From NCBI RefSeq assembly GCF_933775445.1, contig NC_065876.1:4154001-4218000 (forward strand): DNA of 64,000 bases, in the 5' to 3' direction. This DNA is from Argentina anserina (Eukaryota > Streptophyta > Magnoliopsida > Rosales > Rosaceae). Made by a program: the position numbers and the translations under genes. Below are positions 24,406 to 36,215 of this stretch, piece after piece; positions within the stretch are counted from its first letter, which is position 1, and each line of letters begins with the position of its first letter. A model generated the notes under the pieces. It ran no database searches and was not told the origin of the DNA. It was given only the letters and a program-made list of their open reading frames with translations.

Positions 24406-25929
24406 CGATCAGTAAGTGGTGTGACTGTGAACTGTGTAACATAAGTTGAATTATTTAAGGTCCCTAAACTCCTAAAAGGTACAAATTATGTCACAACTTA
24501 AATAAACCGAATTATTATGTTGTCAGTTATCACGTTTTCACGTCATGATGATGTTTTAAGTAGACATTCATGTCAGTTTTTTTTTATCAAATGAACATTT
24601 GATATATTATGAATTTAAGACAAGTATATTGTAAACTTGTGATCAATTGAATTCACAATCTCACCCTTTTGTAAGAGAAACTTATGTCATATACTCATAT
24701 TAAACTGTTTAGAGCATAGTTATGTTAGCTGGTGAAAGTATATTGAACAAGTAAGCTGCTTTAAGTGCCATATATTTAAGTAGTATAAATTATACTCAGT
24801 TGTCAATTTGTTTAATATAATTTATTAAATAAATAATATTTATTTACATTGAAATTTTTTTTTATAAAAGTTTTTTTTATATGACATTGAGAATAAGAGC
24901 ACGTGTCTCTCTTATACTAAAATCATCAAATAACCATACCATTACCTCTATTAAAATGGCAAGTCTATTTACTACACCATTTGTTTGACGAACAATATGT
25001 TGAAAAGTAAATAAACTAACGATAATCATCCAAAATCCTCCCTACAACTGAGAGATCATCATTTGCAGTTTGCCTAATTTCGTGTATACGTGGGTATTCA
25101 AAGTTGGAGACTGTATGCAATGACGGGTAGACCATTCTATCAACTACGAATTTGTTTGAGCTACCCATCATTCTTTAGTGAAATTGGTTATATGTCGACT
25201 CAAATGTCACCCTCAAATATAATGGTCAAGTTATAGTGTAGTGAGATTGTGAGTAGGGGATGTCGTACCCAATGAATTGGAAAAACCCTATTTAGCTAGG
25301 AGAACTTAAGGGATGCTAGAAAAATATGCAAATGTACAAGTCACAAATCAAGGCTTACAAGTGAACCCAAATTGATAATGGATATATGCAAGATGGTGTA
25401 GTGATTTAAATTTGTTTCGGATGTGGAGTTACTTCTAAAAACTAAATGATCACTTAAAATGTAAAATAGGCTATGCTAAACTAGATGTGATGAAATAGAT
25501 GAGAGTTAGGACTTAAGGTTTCCACCTCTAGCTTCTCTTATGAACAATAATAATATTAAATTAAATGATGCCACTCTAACTAGCCCAAACAAATTAACTA
25601 CTCACTCATAACTAAATACACAAGTTTCAACATGTTTATGAACATCAAAGTAAAGAGAGAGTAGAGATGTGACTAGTGAATCTCAAGTTGAGGATGATGT
25701 GGATGAACTCATGGAGATCTTGAAATGGATGATGAAGTGATGAAATTTGATGTTTTTAGAATGAGATTGGTAGATGGAAATTTTCTCTTCATCTCTTTCT
25801 TTTGGTTAGTGGTGGAAATGGTGTATATGAACATGGTGGTGATGAAGGTTTTTATATAAGAGAATAGTGGTGAAAAAAGTAGAGAAAAGTGAGAGATAAT
25901 GGTGTAATGAGTGAGGTGGTTGGTTATGG
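24406..25929. other. AT-rich, no gene seen
   Basis: No coding signal or bounded repeat that I can support. Confidence 0.4.
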
Positions 25930-26140
25930 AATAAGTGGGTGATAAATGAGGAAATTGGTGATCATAGAAGGAAGTGAGTGATCATGGAAGGAAGTGTGTG
26001 ATAAAGGAGGAAGTGATTGATCATGGAAGGAAGTAAGTGATCATGAAAGAAGTGGGTGATAAAAAAGAAAATGGGTGATCATGAAAAAGAAAGTGGGTGA
26101 TCATGGAGGAAGTGAATGATTATGGAAGAAGTGGGTGATG
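25930..26140. repeat. ~20-bp minisatellite GTGATCATGGAAGGAAGTG
   Basis: About ten degenerate units of 18-25 bp, consensus GTGATCATGGAAGGAAGTGG, with unit length drifting towards the right end. Confidence 0.85.
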
Positions 26141-27050
26141 GCTAGGTAATAATGGACTTAGAGGTGATGATTACACCTAAAATCAAATCATATTTTTGCA
26201 TAATATAAGTGTGGATTTTTGGACAATTGGGAGCCATAATTTTGTGAGAAAGAAATAAAAGTGGTGCAGTTAAATATCAACTAAAAAGATGAGATCTAAT
26301 TGTGATATAACAATGTGTTACTCCTCCATAAAATTAACCGGAAAATACATAGCACCATCAAAAGTGGTGGTACTCTGCCATAATAGTACCGCTAAAAGTT
26401 GTGGTGTTTGAAAAATTGCCGAAATTTTACATTTTTCTCTTCTTGATAAGATATTTTATAAAACATGGAATTAAATTAGTATAAATTAAATTAAGCACAT
26501 AAAATAAATAAATTTCATGTTTTAGGACATTAAAATATATGAGAATTATAATCTAACATTATACTTATACACTTAGATATAAAGGTAAACACAAGTCCAA
26601 GAGCCTAGGACAACCATCTCTAAGTTATAAAGAAAAGCTCAAGGAGAGCCATCAAAGGAATCAAACGATGAGATGAGATAAGCCCTAAGAGCGTAAGCAG
26701 AAAACCAATGCAATTCAGCAAAACAGATAAAACAGTTAAGGATTGCTGATTAGTGACGTGGTGCAGTTGAAACAGAGCGGTGAAACCAATGTCTTGGTCA
26801 GTTGGAATTTGATCTCCAAATGGTGTGGAGCTAGGGGTCATCATTTGGCCTATCGATCATGTTAGCAAAAATGTGTAAAGAATCTACTCAACATAATTTC
26901 ATCATATTTCATTATTTAGAAATATAATTTTTATTATGTTGTGTTCGACTTATTCAAGACAAATATGCCTTTTAATTACAACACCTTATTTAAAGAAGTA
27001 TATCCTTTGATTCTGACATGGGAAAAATAACAAATGGAGAGTGTGTTTGT
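26141..27050. other. no gene seen
   Basis: AT-rich. A short TTTG tetranucleotide run ends it at about 27042-27062. Confidence 0.4.
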
Positions 27051-27059
27051 TTGTTTGTT

Positions 27060-27960
27060 TTTGTGGCTGCCCCTGGAAATATGAATGAGTTGTCTACATA
27101 CTCTGGAAGAGGGATCAAGCCACCCTTAATTCTAGAGTTCTAATACGTGAATGACATATTGGAAGGCTTAGGCTTTTTAGAATGGGAGTAGTGTTTGAGC
27201 TGTTCTGTTTGGATGAATTTAATGAACCAGGGATTCAAATTTAGCGAATTTTTCTGATGGTGTCAGAGATTCTGTTTGGACATGTGGTTACATCTAGTGG
27301 GTCGCTAGATTGCCTACGTACCCTCGAAAGGGATCAAACCGATCGTAGTTTGAAATGCACTTTGGTTTTATACCAACTTTTATCTGACATGTGTAAATAT
27401 CATGAACCCATCAAATAATAATTTTTTTTTCTATGAACACCCCGATATCATAGAGTATCTTGCTGAATGAATTTGGACACCCAAGTTTGTAGCGGACCAA
27501 GCTTTATAATGGACCATGCATAGTCTTTATGGAGCCCAAAGCCCATTAATTATTTTGAGTCGCGTCTTCATCTTTAACTCCTCTTCCACAATTTCTAAAG
27601 GCTTATGAGAATAAGAGACGTGATCTCTTGATTTGATAAATTCAAACCCGGATAAGATTAAGCTTTGCAGGTGGAAACTCGGTGCATGACTTTGATTACA
27701 AAAACAAGTCCTTAAGCTCATCGCCCATATAAATGGAGGCATATTTCCAATTATTTCCAAATCATTCGATTTCTAGGTACTGAACCTTCAACTAAGTACA
27801 TTTGATTCCAATTTGATAATTGCTTGTCTCACTAATTCTATGTTGTTTCATTTATCAGATTTTGCCGACTCAAGTCTTGAGATCTTTGACGTTTACCCAT
27901 TTTGTTGAGTACTACACTCTGGTGCTACTGTGGGGGCTTTTGGCGAACATCACAACTGTC
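27060..27960 (+). mobile_element. possible decayed Tat/Athila-type LTR and primer site
   Basis: Two related phrases, GGAAGAGGGATCAAGCCACC (27104) and CTCGAAAGGGATCAAACCG (27323), and a primer-site-like CTCTGGTGCTACTGTGGGGG (27917), which resembles degenerate forms of the TGGCGCCGTTGTCGGGG site used by this gypsy branch. No bounded LTR pair or coding sequence was found. Confidence 0.3.
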
Positions 27961-28144
27961 ACTTTGGAACTTGTTGTCTCATGGCCATTGCTTGATTAAC
28001 TTTTCTGCCTTTCGTGTGTAGAAGCATCAATTTGAATCGTGTCTTCCCAGTAGGTATATGTTGTCCTCATCTGATCTTGACCACCACTTCACCGATTGAA
28101 CTTTCAACTCCAATCAAGCTTTAGCTTTCAAAGTCACACCATTT

Positions 28145-28400
28145 AGCATTTTTTTTGTCTGAGCATACCACCGTTTGGTCTTTGTTGACATTACACACCA
28201 AATTAATCTCATGGTTTTCTCACTTGTCTTGTATGCAGCTGACCATTGATTATATTGTGCTTCCACCACTTAGTTTAACTGTCAATTGCTTATTTGCCTG
28301 AGCATGCCACCGCTTGCACTCAATTTGATCTTCAACTAAACTCATGGCTTCTTTGACTTTGTCTTGCATGCAGCACTATCTTCACCGCTCCAACTTCTTT
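28145..28400. repeat. degenerate ~140-bp tandem duplication
   Basis: GAGCATACCACCG ... CTTGTCTTGTATGCAGC (28160-28240) is repeated as GAGCATGCCACCG ... TTTGTCTTGCATGCAGC (28300-28373), with many substitutions. Confidence 0.55.
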
Positions 28401-29885
28401 TAAGTGTAGTCTCTGATTGGCTTAGGACTTGGCACATTTGCATTTAGAACTCATAGTAGAACTCAGAGGAGCTTCCTTCACTCAGGTACTCGACATGACA
28501 TTAACCATGTTTCCCTTGACTTCACTTCTACTAACACCAGGCCGAACCACTCTTTGTAAATATTTCTGTTATAGGTAAAGTAAAGTAGGCAACTCGATAT
28601 CTTGCTTGGAAACACAAATAGACGGTGGTGAGTTTTCTTGTGTCGAACTTGGCCAATACACCAATTTGAACACTCACATCTTTATCACATCTGCATCATT
28701 TTTGTCATGATATTATGAGAAGTATTTGGTGGTTTCTTTCCTGTATTTGTGGGAAAATGCAGAAATTTAATGATCTATTGGTGGTATATTTGGGCTTGAA
28801 GATTTTCATATCCTCAGTGGTGAGGAAATATTTATGGTGCTCGAGGAGATTTTCATATTGATGAGGGAATTTTTGGTGCTTGAGGCCATTTGGTGAGGCC
28901 ATTTCTAGTGCTCGAGGGGATGCAACTTGAGAGGATGCAAAGCCATATTTTTGATATAAACTGCACTCATGGAGAACGGGAGAAGTTAATAAAGATAAAT
29001 AGAGATGAAGACATACGACTATGGAGGGACGAGATACCTGAATTTGGAACCTTTGGTATTGTTCTAGGTAAGAATAACACTCTTCACTCCACTCTTTCAC
29101 TCCTCAATGCAGAAAAAATGAATTTGCCTTCCTTCTCTTTCACCGTGTCCTTACTTTTCCATTTTCTCCTCTTTTGTTGTGCATCTTGTGCTCTTTAAAT
29201 AGAGACGCTGAGCAGATTGGATATCCACTAATCCGGATTTTGAATTTCCATGAAGATAGTTGTTGAAGACCCCGTCTTTTGGGATTGGTTAGCTAACCCA
29301 TCTTCAATTTGAATTTAAAAATCTCCCATAGGCCGTAGCTTTGTTTGTTATGCATTCTGTCGAAATGAGTCAAATACACTCTTCTTTTCCTTGCACATAT
29401 ATATGGGCAAATTATAAAATAGTACCATTTTTTATCATAAATTAGAAAAATGTCACTACTTATTTCCCAATTATAAATATACCATCTCAAAGGATTAGAA
29501 ATTAGAAAATAGTCAACAAGTTTGGAACAAAATTATAAAATAGTCACTTCTAAAATATTTTTCAAACAATTTTGCTATTTCTCTAACTATTCTTCTTTAT
29601 CATCTTCTTTTTCATTTTTCTTCGAATTCCGGCCATAATTTTACCGTCCGGCGATAGATTTATATCTCATCTTTTATTTGATACCATACCCACTCTGAAC
29701 CGACCACCGTAAAAAGTGTAGCAACCCTCGCAAGGGATTGTCTCCGTCTATGGTGGCACTACAAGCTATTCTGGCGAAATCGGAGCTCAAGTCTCCCCAA
29801 TTCTAGAGATTCTCTTCATTCGGAGCATACTTATACCAATCTCCTTTGAATTTTAACATCATTTCGCATATTTAGACATTTTCTC
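28401..29885. other. unassigned
   Basis: Contains three GTGCTCGAGG/GTGCTTGAGG phrases near 28830-28920 and a region of AAATTATAAAATAGT words (29406-29545). Open frames here have no recognisable similarity. Confidence 0.35.
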
Positions 29886-29890
29886 TCAGC

Positions 29891-30250
29891 ATGTCACACC
29901 CGTTGTTACATTCGCTGTCACATTTGCTATGACACCCGCTGTCACATTTGCTATCACACCCGTTGTCACACCTCCTGTCACAACCGATGTCACACCTTTT
30001 GTCACACCTCCTATCACACTACCTGTCACAATCATTGTCACACTACCTGTCACAACCGATGTAACACTACATGTCACACTACCTGTCATACTACCATCAC
30101 AGCCGCTATTACACTACTTACCATAACCGTTGTCACACTACATGTCACACCTCTTATCACAACCGTTGTCACACTACCTGTCACACCCGGTATCACACCC
30201 CATGTCACACCTCCTATCACACTACCTGTCATACCCGTTGTCACATTATT
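29891..30250. repeat. 12-bp tandem repeat GTCACACCNNNT
   Basis: About 30 units with a steady 12-bp period, core GTCACA. Because 12 is a multiple of three, the array stays open on both strands (plus: VTxx tetrapeptides; minus: VTGS-like), which explains the ORFs there. I do not regard those as proteins. A second, smaller set at 30395-30545 includes the motif in both orientations. Confidence 0.9.
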
Positions 30251-30559
30251 TCATGTGACTATGTTGTGACAAAATGATGATGAAGAAGAAGAAAAAAAAG
30301 AATGATTAAAAATAATGAACTTTTGTTTATTGTTATGTGATCTTAAACTTCTCAAATAAACTCATACGATCCAAATGTCGACATTAATATGATGTCACAT
30401 CTCCGACCACACAACATACCTATCACACTAGTTATTTGCATGTCACACTACTTATCACATAAACATTGTTCTGTGACAGGTACTGTGACGATTAGAGTGA
30501 TAGGTGGTCTGACTCCCATTGTGACAATTGCTATGGGCGATGTTGTTACTGAAATGGCT

Positions 30560-31289
30560 TCATTAACATAGTCGTACCTTTCACAAATCCCACAAAACTG
30601 AAGTTGGATAAATGAAAAAGAAAACAATTGTTTTAATAAAAAACAACAATTTTTCTAGCAACTCAAGAAATTGCTTAGTACACGCAGAAAATTGATCTGG
30701 GCAACCCGTGAAGATCTGGAGACGATATGCGCTTTCTCCGGTGAGCTGCATCAGTAGCAGCAGCAATCATCGTCACCGCCACCTCAGATATTCTCTGTCA
30801 TCACCACCTTCAGATCGCGTCGTTGATGCCTTGGATAGATCCAGATCGGATAAGCCCGACAAACAAGAAAACCTGATGCATAGATTCAGTTTTCGGTGAG
30901 AAACTCCAAACCGAGAGGGAACACGTACTCCCAGGAACGCCTCCTCGAGCAAGACGTCTTCACCGCCGCCGATTACTCTGCCGGCACTGAGATCCTACAG
31001 ATCTACTTAAATGAGATCAAAAAGCGCCGCTACCGCCACCGCGGAGGAGGAGGAGGATGATGCTTCTATTGGTGAAGAGTTCAAGGCTGAGTAGGGAAGA
31101 TTAAAGATGGTGAGATCAGAGAACATCGAAAAACCATACCCTATTATTAGTTTTAGGTTCAGTGACAGTTCGTAAATTGAATGAAATCGATAGGCAACGC
31201 TATTAGAAATTTTAAGAAACTGACTTTTTTTTTAATTTTAAAATCTTTCTTAATTTTTTTTAAAAGTCATAATCGACATCTTTTTTTTT
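30560..31289. other. unassigned, exon-like GC-rich patch
   Basis: 30700-31090 is GC-rich with CATCACCACC and CGCCGCCGATTAC runs like plant coding DNA, but no frame stays open and I recognise no protein. It may be a gene fragment carried by a transposon. Confidence 0.3.
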
Positions 31290-31650
31290 CCTTTCTTAAA
31301 TAGGATAGAGTTAGGGTTAAAAAATTGAAATCCAGTCTTACCTTCCGGCTCGGCCTTATTGAGTCATTTACGGCCAAATCAGGCATGCCCTAGAAGGCTA
31401 GAAGTCCACCCTAGTTGGCCCGTTTATATGCCCTAATTATAATATTGTTTCCCAAAACCTAGCCCAGCCCGGCCTGAACCTTTCTCAAATAGGGTAGAGT
31501 TAGGGTTTAAAAATTGAAATCCGGTCCTACCCTCCGGTCCGGCCATATTGAGCCATTTAGGGCCAAATTCGGCATGACCCTAGAAGCCCATCATATTTGG
31601 CTCGTTTATAGGCCCTAATAATATTTGTTTTCTTTCTATTTTTAAATACA
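31290..31650. repeat. ~189-bp tandem duplication
   Basis: TAGAGTTAGGGTTAAAAAATTGAAATCC at about 31306 recurs at 31495 with the downstream TCCGGNNCGGCC...TTGAG and TTGGCNCGTTTAT phrases. Two units, roughly 85% alike. Confidence 0.85.
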
Positions 31651-31850
31651 TTTCTTCTATTTTATATACAATACACTTAACATTTTATTGCAATTGATTT
31701 TGTAAATTTTATGTCTTATATTTCTCTTTGGTTCCTCTTATGTTTGAGATATATATATATAAAAAGGAACCCTTAATGAGACATATCTAGTAGCTTCAGT
31801 CAGTAATTTTGAGTAAGTAGTGTTCTTATAAACTAAAATGTGCATATGGA

Positions 31851-33261
31851 TAGGCCGTATCATTTAGGCCGCGGATCCAAAAAGCCCAGGGAGACAAGCA
31901 AGCCCGATGGGCTTTTATTCGGCCTGAACCACGAGAAAGCCCGCCAAAGTCCGCTTCCGTGGGTAGATGGTCAGGCTTAGATTAGAGGTGTGAAACCCGG
32001 CCCGGCCCGTAAAAGCCCGCCAAATAACAAAATATTATACATACATATTTTATTAGGTTTAGAATAAAACTATCGCATTATGAAACAACTATATGAAAGA
32101 AACTTCTCGGGATCGATTGACACTAGCCGATATGATCAGTATATATATTCAGTGACCCTATAAAAATTTCATCAAATTTGGACCTCGTTTAACCGTCAGA
32201 ATTTCCGGTAAACCGAAAACAACACTAATATGCCATAAATGAAGACACATCACCAAAATGGCAACACCGAAAACCGTTTGCATATCTGAAATCATCTAAT
32301 TTTTTGTCACCGATTGTACGGTCACACCAAGGAAAACCATTTGGCAAAGCCCCGGTCAATGAGGATTTTAATATGTTAAAACGCCTCTTTTTTTGTTAAT
32401 CGTAGGTACAGACGATCAAACAATGTCCAAAACGGACGAAATTTTTACGGGTTCCCTAAATATATATACTGATCACATCTGTTGATGTCGATTGACCATA
32501 TTTTGAACTGGAGTTATTGATCGCCAAAGTGTCCACTAATGTATCATAACATTTATATTAGGTTTATAATAAAACTATCGCATTATGAAGCGACCATGTT
32601 AAGGAAACTTCTCATGATCAATCGACACCATTCGATGTGATCGGTATATATATTTAGTGACCATTTTAAAATTTCATCTAATTCGGACCTCGTTTGACCG
32701 TCAGAATTTCCGGTAAACAAAAAACAACACTAATATGTCTTAAGAGGGGACTCATTACTATGATGCGAATGCGGAAAACTGTTTACATATTTGAAATCAC
32801 CTAATTTTTGTCACCGATCATGCGTGGTCGTAACAAGGAAACCCATTTGACAAAGCCCCGGTCAATGGGGTTTTATTACGTCAAAACGCCTCTTTTTTTG
32901 TTGACTGTAGGTACGGACGGTCAAACCATGTTCAAAACGGATGAAATTTTTACAGGGTTCCTAAATATATATATCGATCACATCTATTGGTGTCGATCGA
33001 AAATATTTCGAAACTAGAATTTATTTGTGACTTTTTAAAATATTTTCTAATAATTCTTTTTTTTTATTTCAAACTTTTAAATTAGAGTATTAAAGTTTTT
33101 TTTTCTAATACAAGCCCGCAAGGCTCGGCCCGTAAAAGTCCGCAAGGCCCGTTTTAGGTGGGCGGGATTAGATCTTCATATTTGTGAAAATACTCGGCCC
33201 GGCCTAACTCGTCACTTATTTAAATGTATTAAGGTCCAACTCGGTCCGTTGACGAGTCCTG
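31851..33261. mobile_element. hAT-type non-autonomous element with two ~500-bp dyad repeats (copy 2)
   Basis: Same family and orientation as 22513-24397, with two internal units (ATCGCATTATGAA at about 32072 and 32577) in place of three; the length difference (474 bp) is one unit. Flanks CATATGGA (31843-31850) and CATACGGA (33262-33269) form an 8-bp duplication with one mismatch. Terminal TAGGCCGTATCATTTAGGCC and ...CCGTTGACGAGTCCTG match copy 1. Noncoding. Confidence 0.85.
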
Positions 33262-33749
33262 CATACGGAAAACTTTGCCTATTTAGAACATAAATTATTA
33301 AGACCATAATCGTCTTAGCTAGCAAATGGGGCCCTCTATAAATTCCTTAACATTGTAATGCATGCCCAACCAAAGAGAGCTAGGTTGTTGACAGTCCTTG
33401 AAGCTCCAGAGAGTGACAACCTCACCCACCTTGAAAATTCTCCTTCTTCACGACCTTTCTCCAATCCGATGTTAATTCCAGGTGCCCATCTTCACACCTC
33501 TTCAAATTTAACTCACAGTCTTTCATCAACGGTCCGTATAACCATCCAGATATTTGACGACTATTGCATGGAATACGGAGTCAAGTCTCTGACGACTCTC
33601 ACTTCTTTCATTCTAGCCTTTGGCCATCTGGCGTTGAACTTCTCTATCATGTGCTCCATCTTAATGTCTACCAAGATTAATTAATTGATTGATATGACCC
33701 TAAACATGTGCGTAGATTGGATATTGTTAACATCACCCCTTGAATAGGG
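33262..33749 (+). other. short ORF of unknown meaning behind a TATA-like site
   Basis: A CTATAAATTCC sequence at about 33335 is followed by an ATG-initiated frame of 108 codons (33358-33684). I do not recognise the translation. It may be chance or part of the flanking retrotransposon. Confidence 0.25.
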
Positions 33750-34188
33750 TGATATCAGGCTTAATCTACTCTTATTTTGGCCGCCGGACCAGTGGCCGGA
33801 ACCCTAGTGAGCCCAGTTGGTAGGCAATCCGGTCCGGTAACCTCACTGCATGAACGGGTATCACTATTAACGTCACTCACGATGGCTTGCCTAAATGATA
33901 GACGTTATGTGTTGACGCACATTCCCACATTGGAGGAAGTGCCAGACATATTCCCCCAATGCACCTATAAATAGGCTGCCTAAACCACCTAAAAGAGGTA
34001 ACGTATTCCTAAGTCCTTAACTCTCGAACTTAATCCGCTCCAGATTCTAATTTAAGGTTCGGAGAGTCAAAGGCCGGCGCACTACAGACCCTTTGATTTT
34101 GACTTGTGTTTTGTGCAGGTCCCACTGAGCTGACACATTGGTATACGAGGCGACAAGGTTAGGTCTCCTAGATTCAACTCCCGTAACA
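33750..34188 (+). repeat. Tat-type LTR (left end uncertain)
   Basis: Begins perhaps TGATATCAGG at 33750 and ends in CA at 34188. The partner LTR is absent, so the left boundary is a guess. Confidence 0.5.
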
Positions 34189-34255
34189 TTTGACGCTAGA
34201 AGGAGGGTCCTCGTCAGCAAGACTCTTCCACCTTGATAAACAATGGTGACTCTGA

Positions 34256-36215
34256 ATGAACACGAGAATCCACAATCACCCCGCCGGTCCCCTCCTCAGA
34301 GGCGAACACGACACTTTCTCTAACACTGTTCCCCGATCTACAGCTCGGAGACGGGGGCTGTTCTCTAATTCACATACCAAAACCGGGGGGTCGTCCCAAG
34401 TTCCCTTCACAGACCCTCAATCCGCACTGGAATTGGCACTCCAAGACTACAAGAGGCTCTAAGCCGAGATGGAGTTAGAGGGCCAGGCCACGCAAGCCAC
34501 CCTGGCTCGTTTGGCTACGCTCGAGAAAGAGCAACAACTCATCCGGACCTCTCTTGAGGGCCGCATAAATGCAGATAAGGCCCTGAAAATGGTGCGTCAA
34601 CGATTCCATACTCCGGATACACGGGCGCTAGTTGCTACATAAACGCTCGCGGCACCACGATGTCTGGGACCACCACCCAACACGGTGCTGATCACCTAGC
34701 CTCTGATCAATGCTTTATTGGACAGACCTCCCCTGACATCGCATTATGTAGACCTGGGCGCGGAAAACCCTGAGATGGATGAGGACGACCCAGAGGTCCT
34801 AGTGGGACCACCCACGCAATATTTCCAAATTCAGCTCCTGGTACGCATGAATGATACTTTGGAGCGGCTAACCATCATGGTCGATGGGATTGAGACCAAA
34901 GGCACACCTCGCCCATTGCACGAGGGATATGGGGGCCGAGCCGGCCCGTTCACTCAATTGGTGCAAGAAAGCAACGCTCGTCAGGGGATAAACTGCTCAA
35001 GGTCAACAAATACAATGGGCGCTCTGACCCGTACACCCATTTGGAGAACTTCCAATCTCCCTTGGTTAGCACGCGGTACCCAAAGGCCTAGTCGTGCCAC
35101 GCCTTCCAGGAAACGCTCACTGATGAGGCATTTGGATGGTTCTTTAGTCTCCACTCGAACTCGATGGATAGTTTCGGTGAGCTTACGGGCAAATTCCTCA
35201 ACTGTTTCATCTTGCAGGCCGATGCCCATCATGACATCATCTCCATGTTCCGGATAAAGTAAAGGAAAGACGAGAAACTCTGGGACTTTATCTCCTGATG
35301 GCAGACTGCCACGGCGTGGTGCCATAATCTGGATTACATTATCGCCTTGGCGGCATTCCGGCAAGCGCTCAGGCTAGGAGATTTCCTCCACAAGATCAAT
35401 GAGAATCCTCTTAAAACATATGAAGAGCTTATAAAGATGGAGACACGGTGGCTGGGGACGAGTACCGTACTTATGGAAACCCCAACTGAGCAGACTCCTC
35501 CATGCAGACCAAGGCTCGGGATGGTGGTCGCCGGTCCACGTGGGATAGGTTAGACCAACCCAGGGGAGCTAACAAGGAGGACACCCGAGATGGGAGTAGA
35601 ATCGATAGATGCCGAGACTTCCAGGGAAGACGAGGTCGGACCAACCCACACCCCGCCCAGGGTCAGAATCCCCCAGAGGGGTATAGACAACAAGAGGCCC
35701 CCCAGAACGAGGTCTTCACAAGACTCACCATGTCCTACGCCGACATATACGAGCCTGACAAAAATCTCCTACCAAGGCCCCCCAGGTGAAGTAAGACAAG
35801 AGACCGATGAGGAACACAGGCAAGTACTGTGCTTATCACAATGATTCAGGACATGACACATATATCTGCTATACGTTGAAGTCTTCCATCGAGGACTTGG
35901 TCTAGGCCAGAAAGTTTGACCGATACAAGACCTCGTCGACGAATGCCAACACCATAAAAGCCACGGGGAACTAACAACCCTACGTAGCATAGCGATCTGA
36001 ATGCCACCCCACAGGTCAGTAAAAAGACAACAAATCTTGGAGCTCTTCGAACTTAGCAAGGGTGCTAAAATCACACTGGCTACCTAGGACACAATCCAAT
36101 TCTCCAGCGGGGAGGCAGCCATCCGGGCCTCCCAGACTGACCCATTGCTAATAACTGCACAGGTAGACCACTATTCGTTTCAAAGGGTATTAGGGGACAG
36201 CAGAGTAGCGTAATA
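34256..36215 (+). pseudogene. Tat-type gag and start of protease, frameshifted
   Basis: The frame from 34256 runs to about 34985 with several in-frame stops (34461 and near 34640-34700); coding sense then moves to another frame (VNKYNGRSDPYTHLENFQ, then AFRQALRLGDFL, ENPLKTYEELIKMETRW). These are conserved elements of the retrotransposon gag domain in Tat/Ogre elements. At 35807-35880 is KYCAYHNDSGHDTYICYTLK, the variant zinc-knuckle region of that lineage. The last trace, DPLLITAQVDHYSFQRVLGD, is the usual lead-in to protease, but the catalytic DTGSS is gone. Confidence 0.75.

Larger units (their letters stand above)
33750..36215 (+). mobile_element. truncated Ty3/gypsy element, Tat lineage (LTR, PBS, broken gag)
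   Basis: An LTR-like segment ends GTAACA at 34188 and is followed by TTGACGCTAGAAGGAGGG, close to the TTGGCGCCAGAAGGAGGG-type primer site of Tat elements. A TATA box CTATAAATAGG lies at about 33965. Gag follows in shifting frames; the element stops soon after the start of protease and no RT or integrase is present. Confidence 0.75.

Noticed and set aside
29891..30250. CRISPR-like array
   Set aside because: Units are contiguous 12-mers without spacers, in a plant genome.
29929..30277. Valine/threonine-rich ORFs on both strands
   Set aside because: They are by-products of the 12-bp tandem repeat, which cannot produce stops in these frames.
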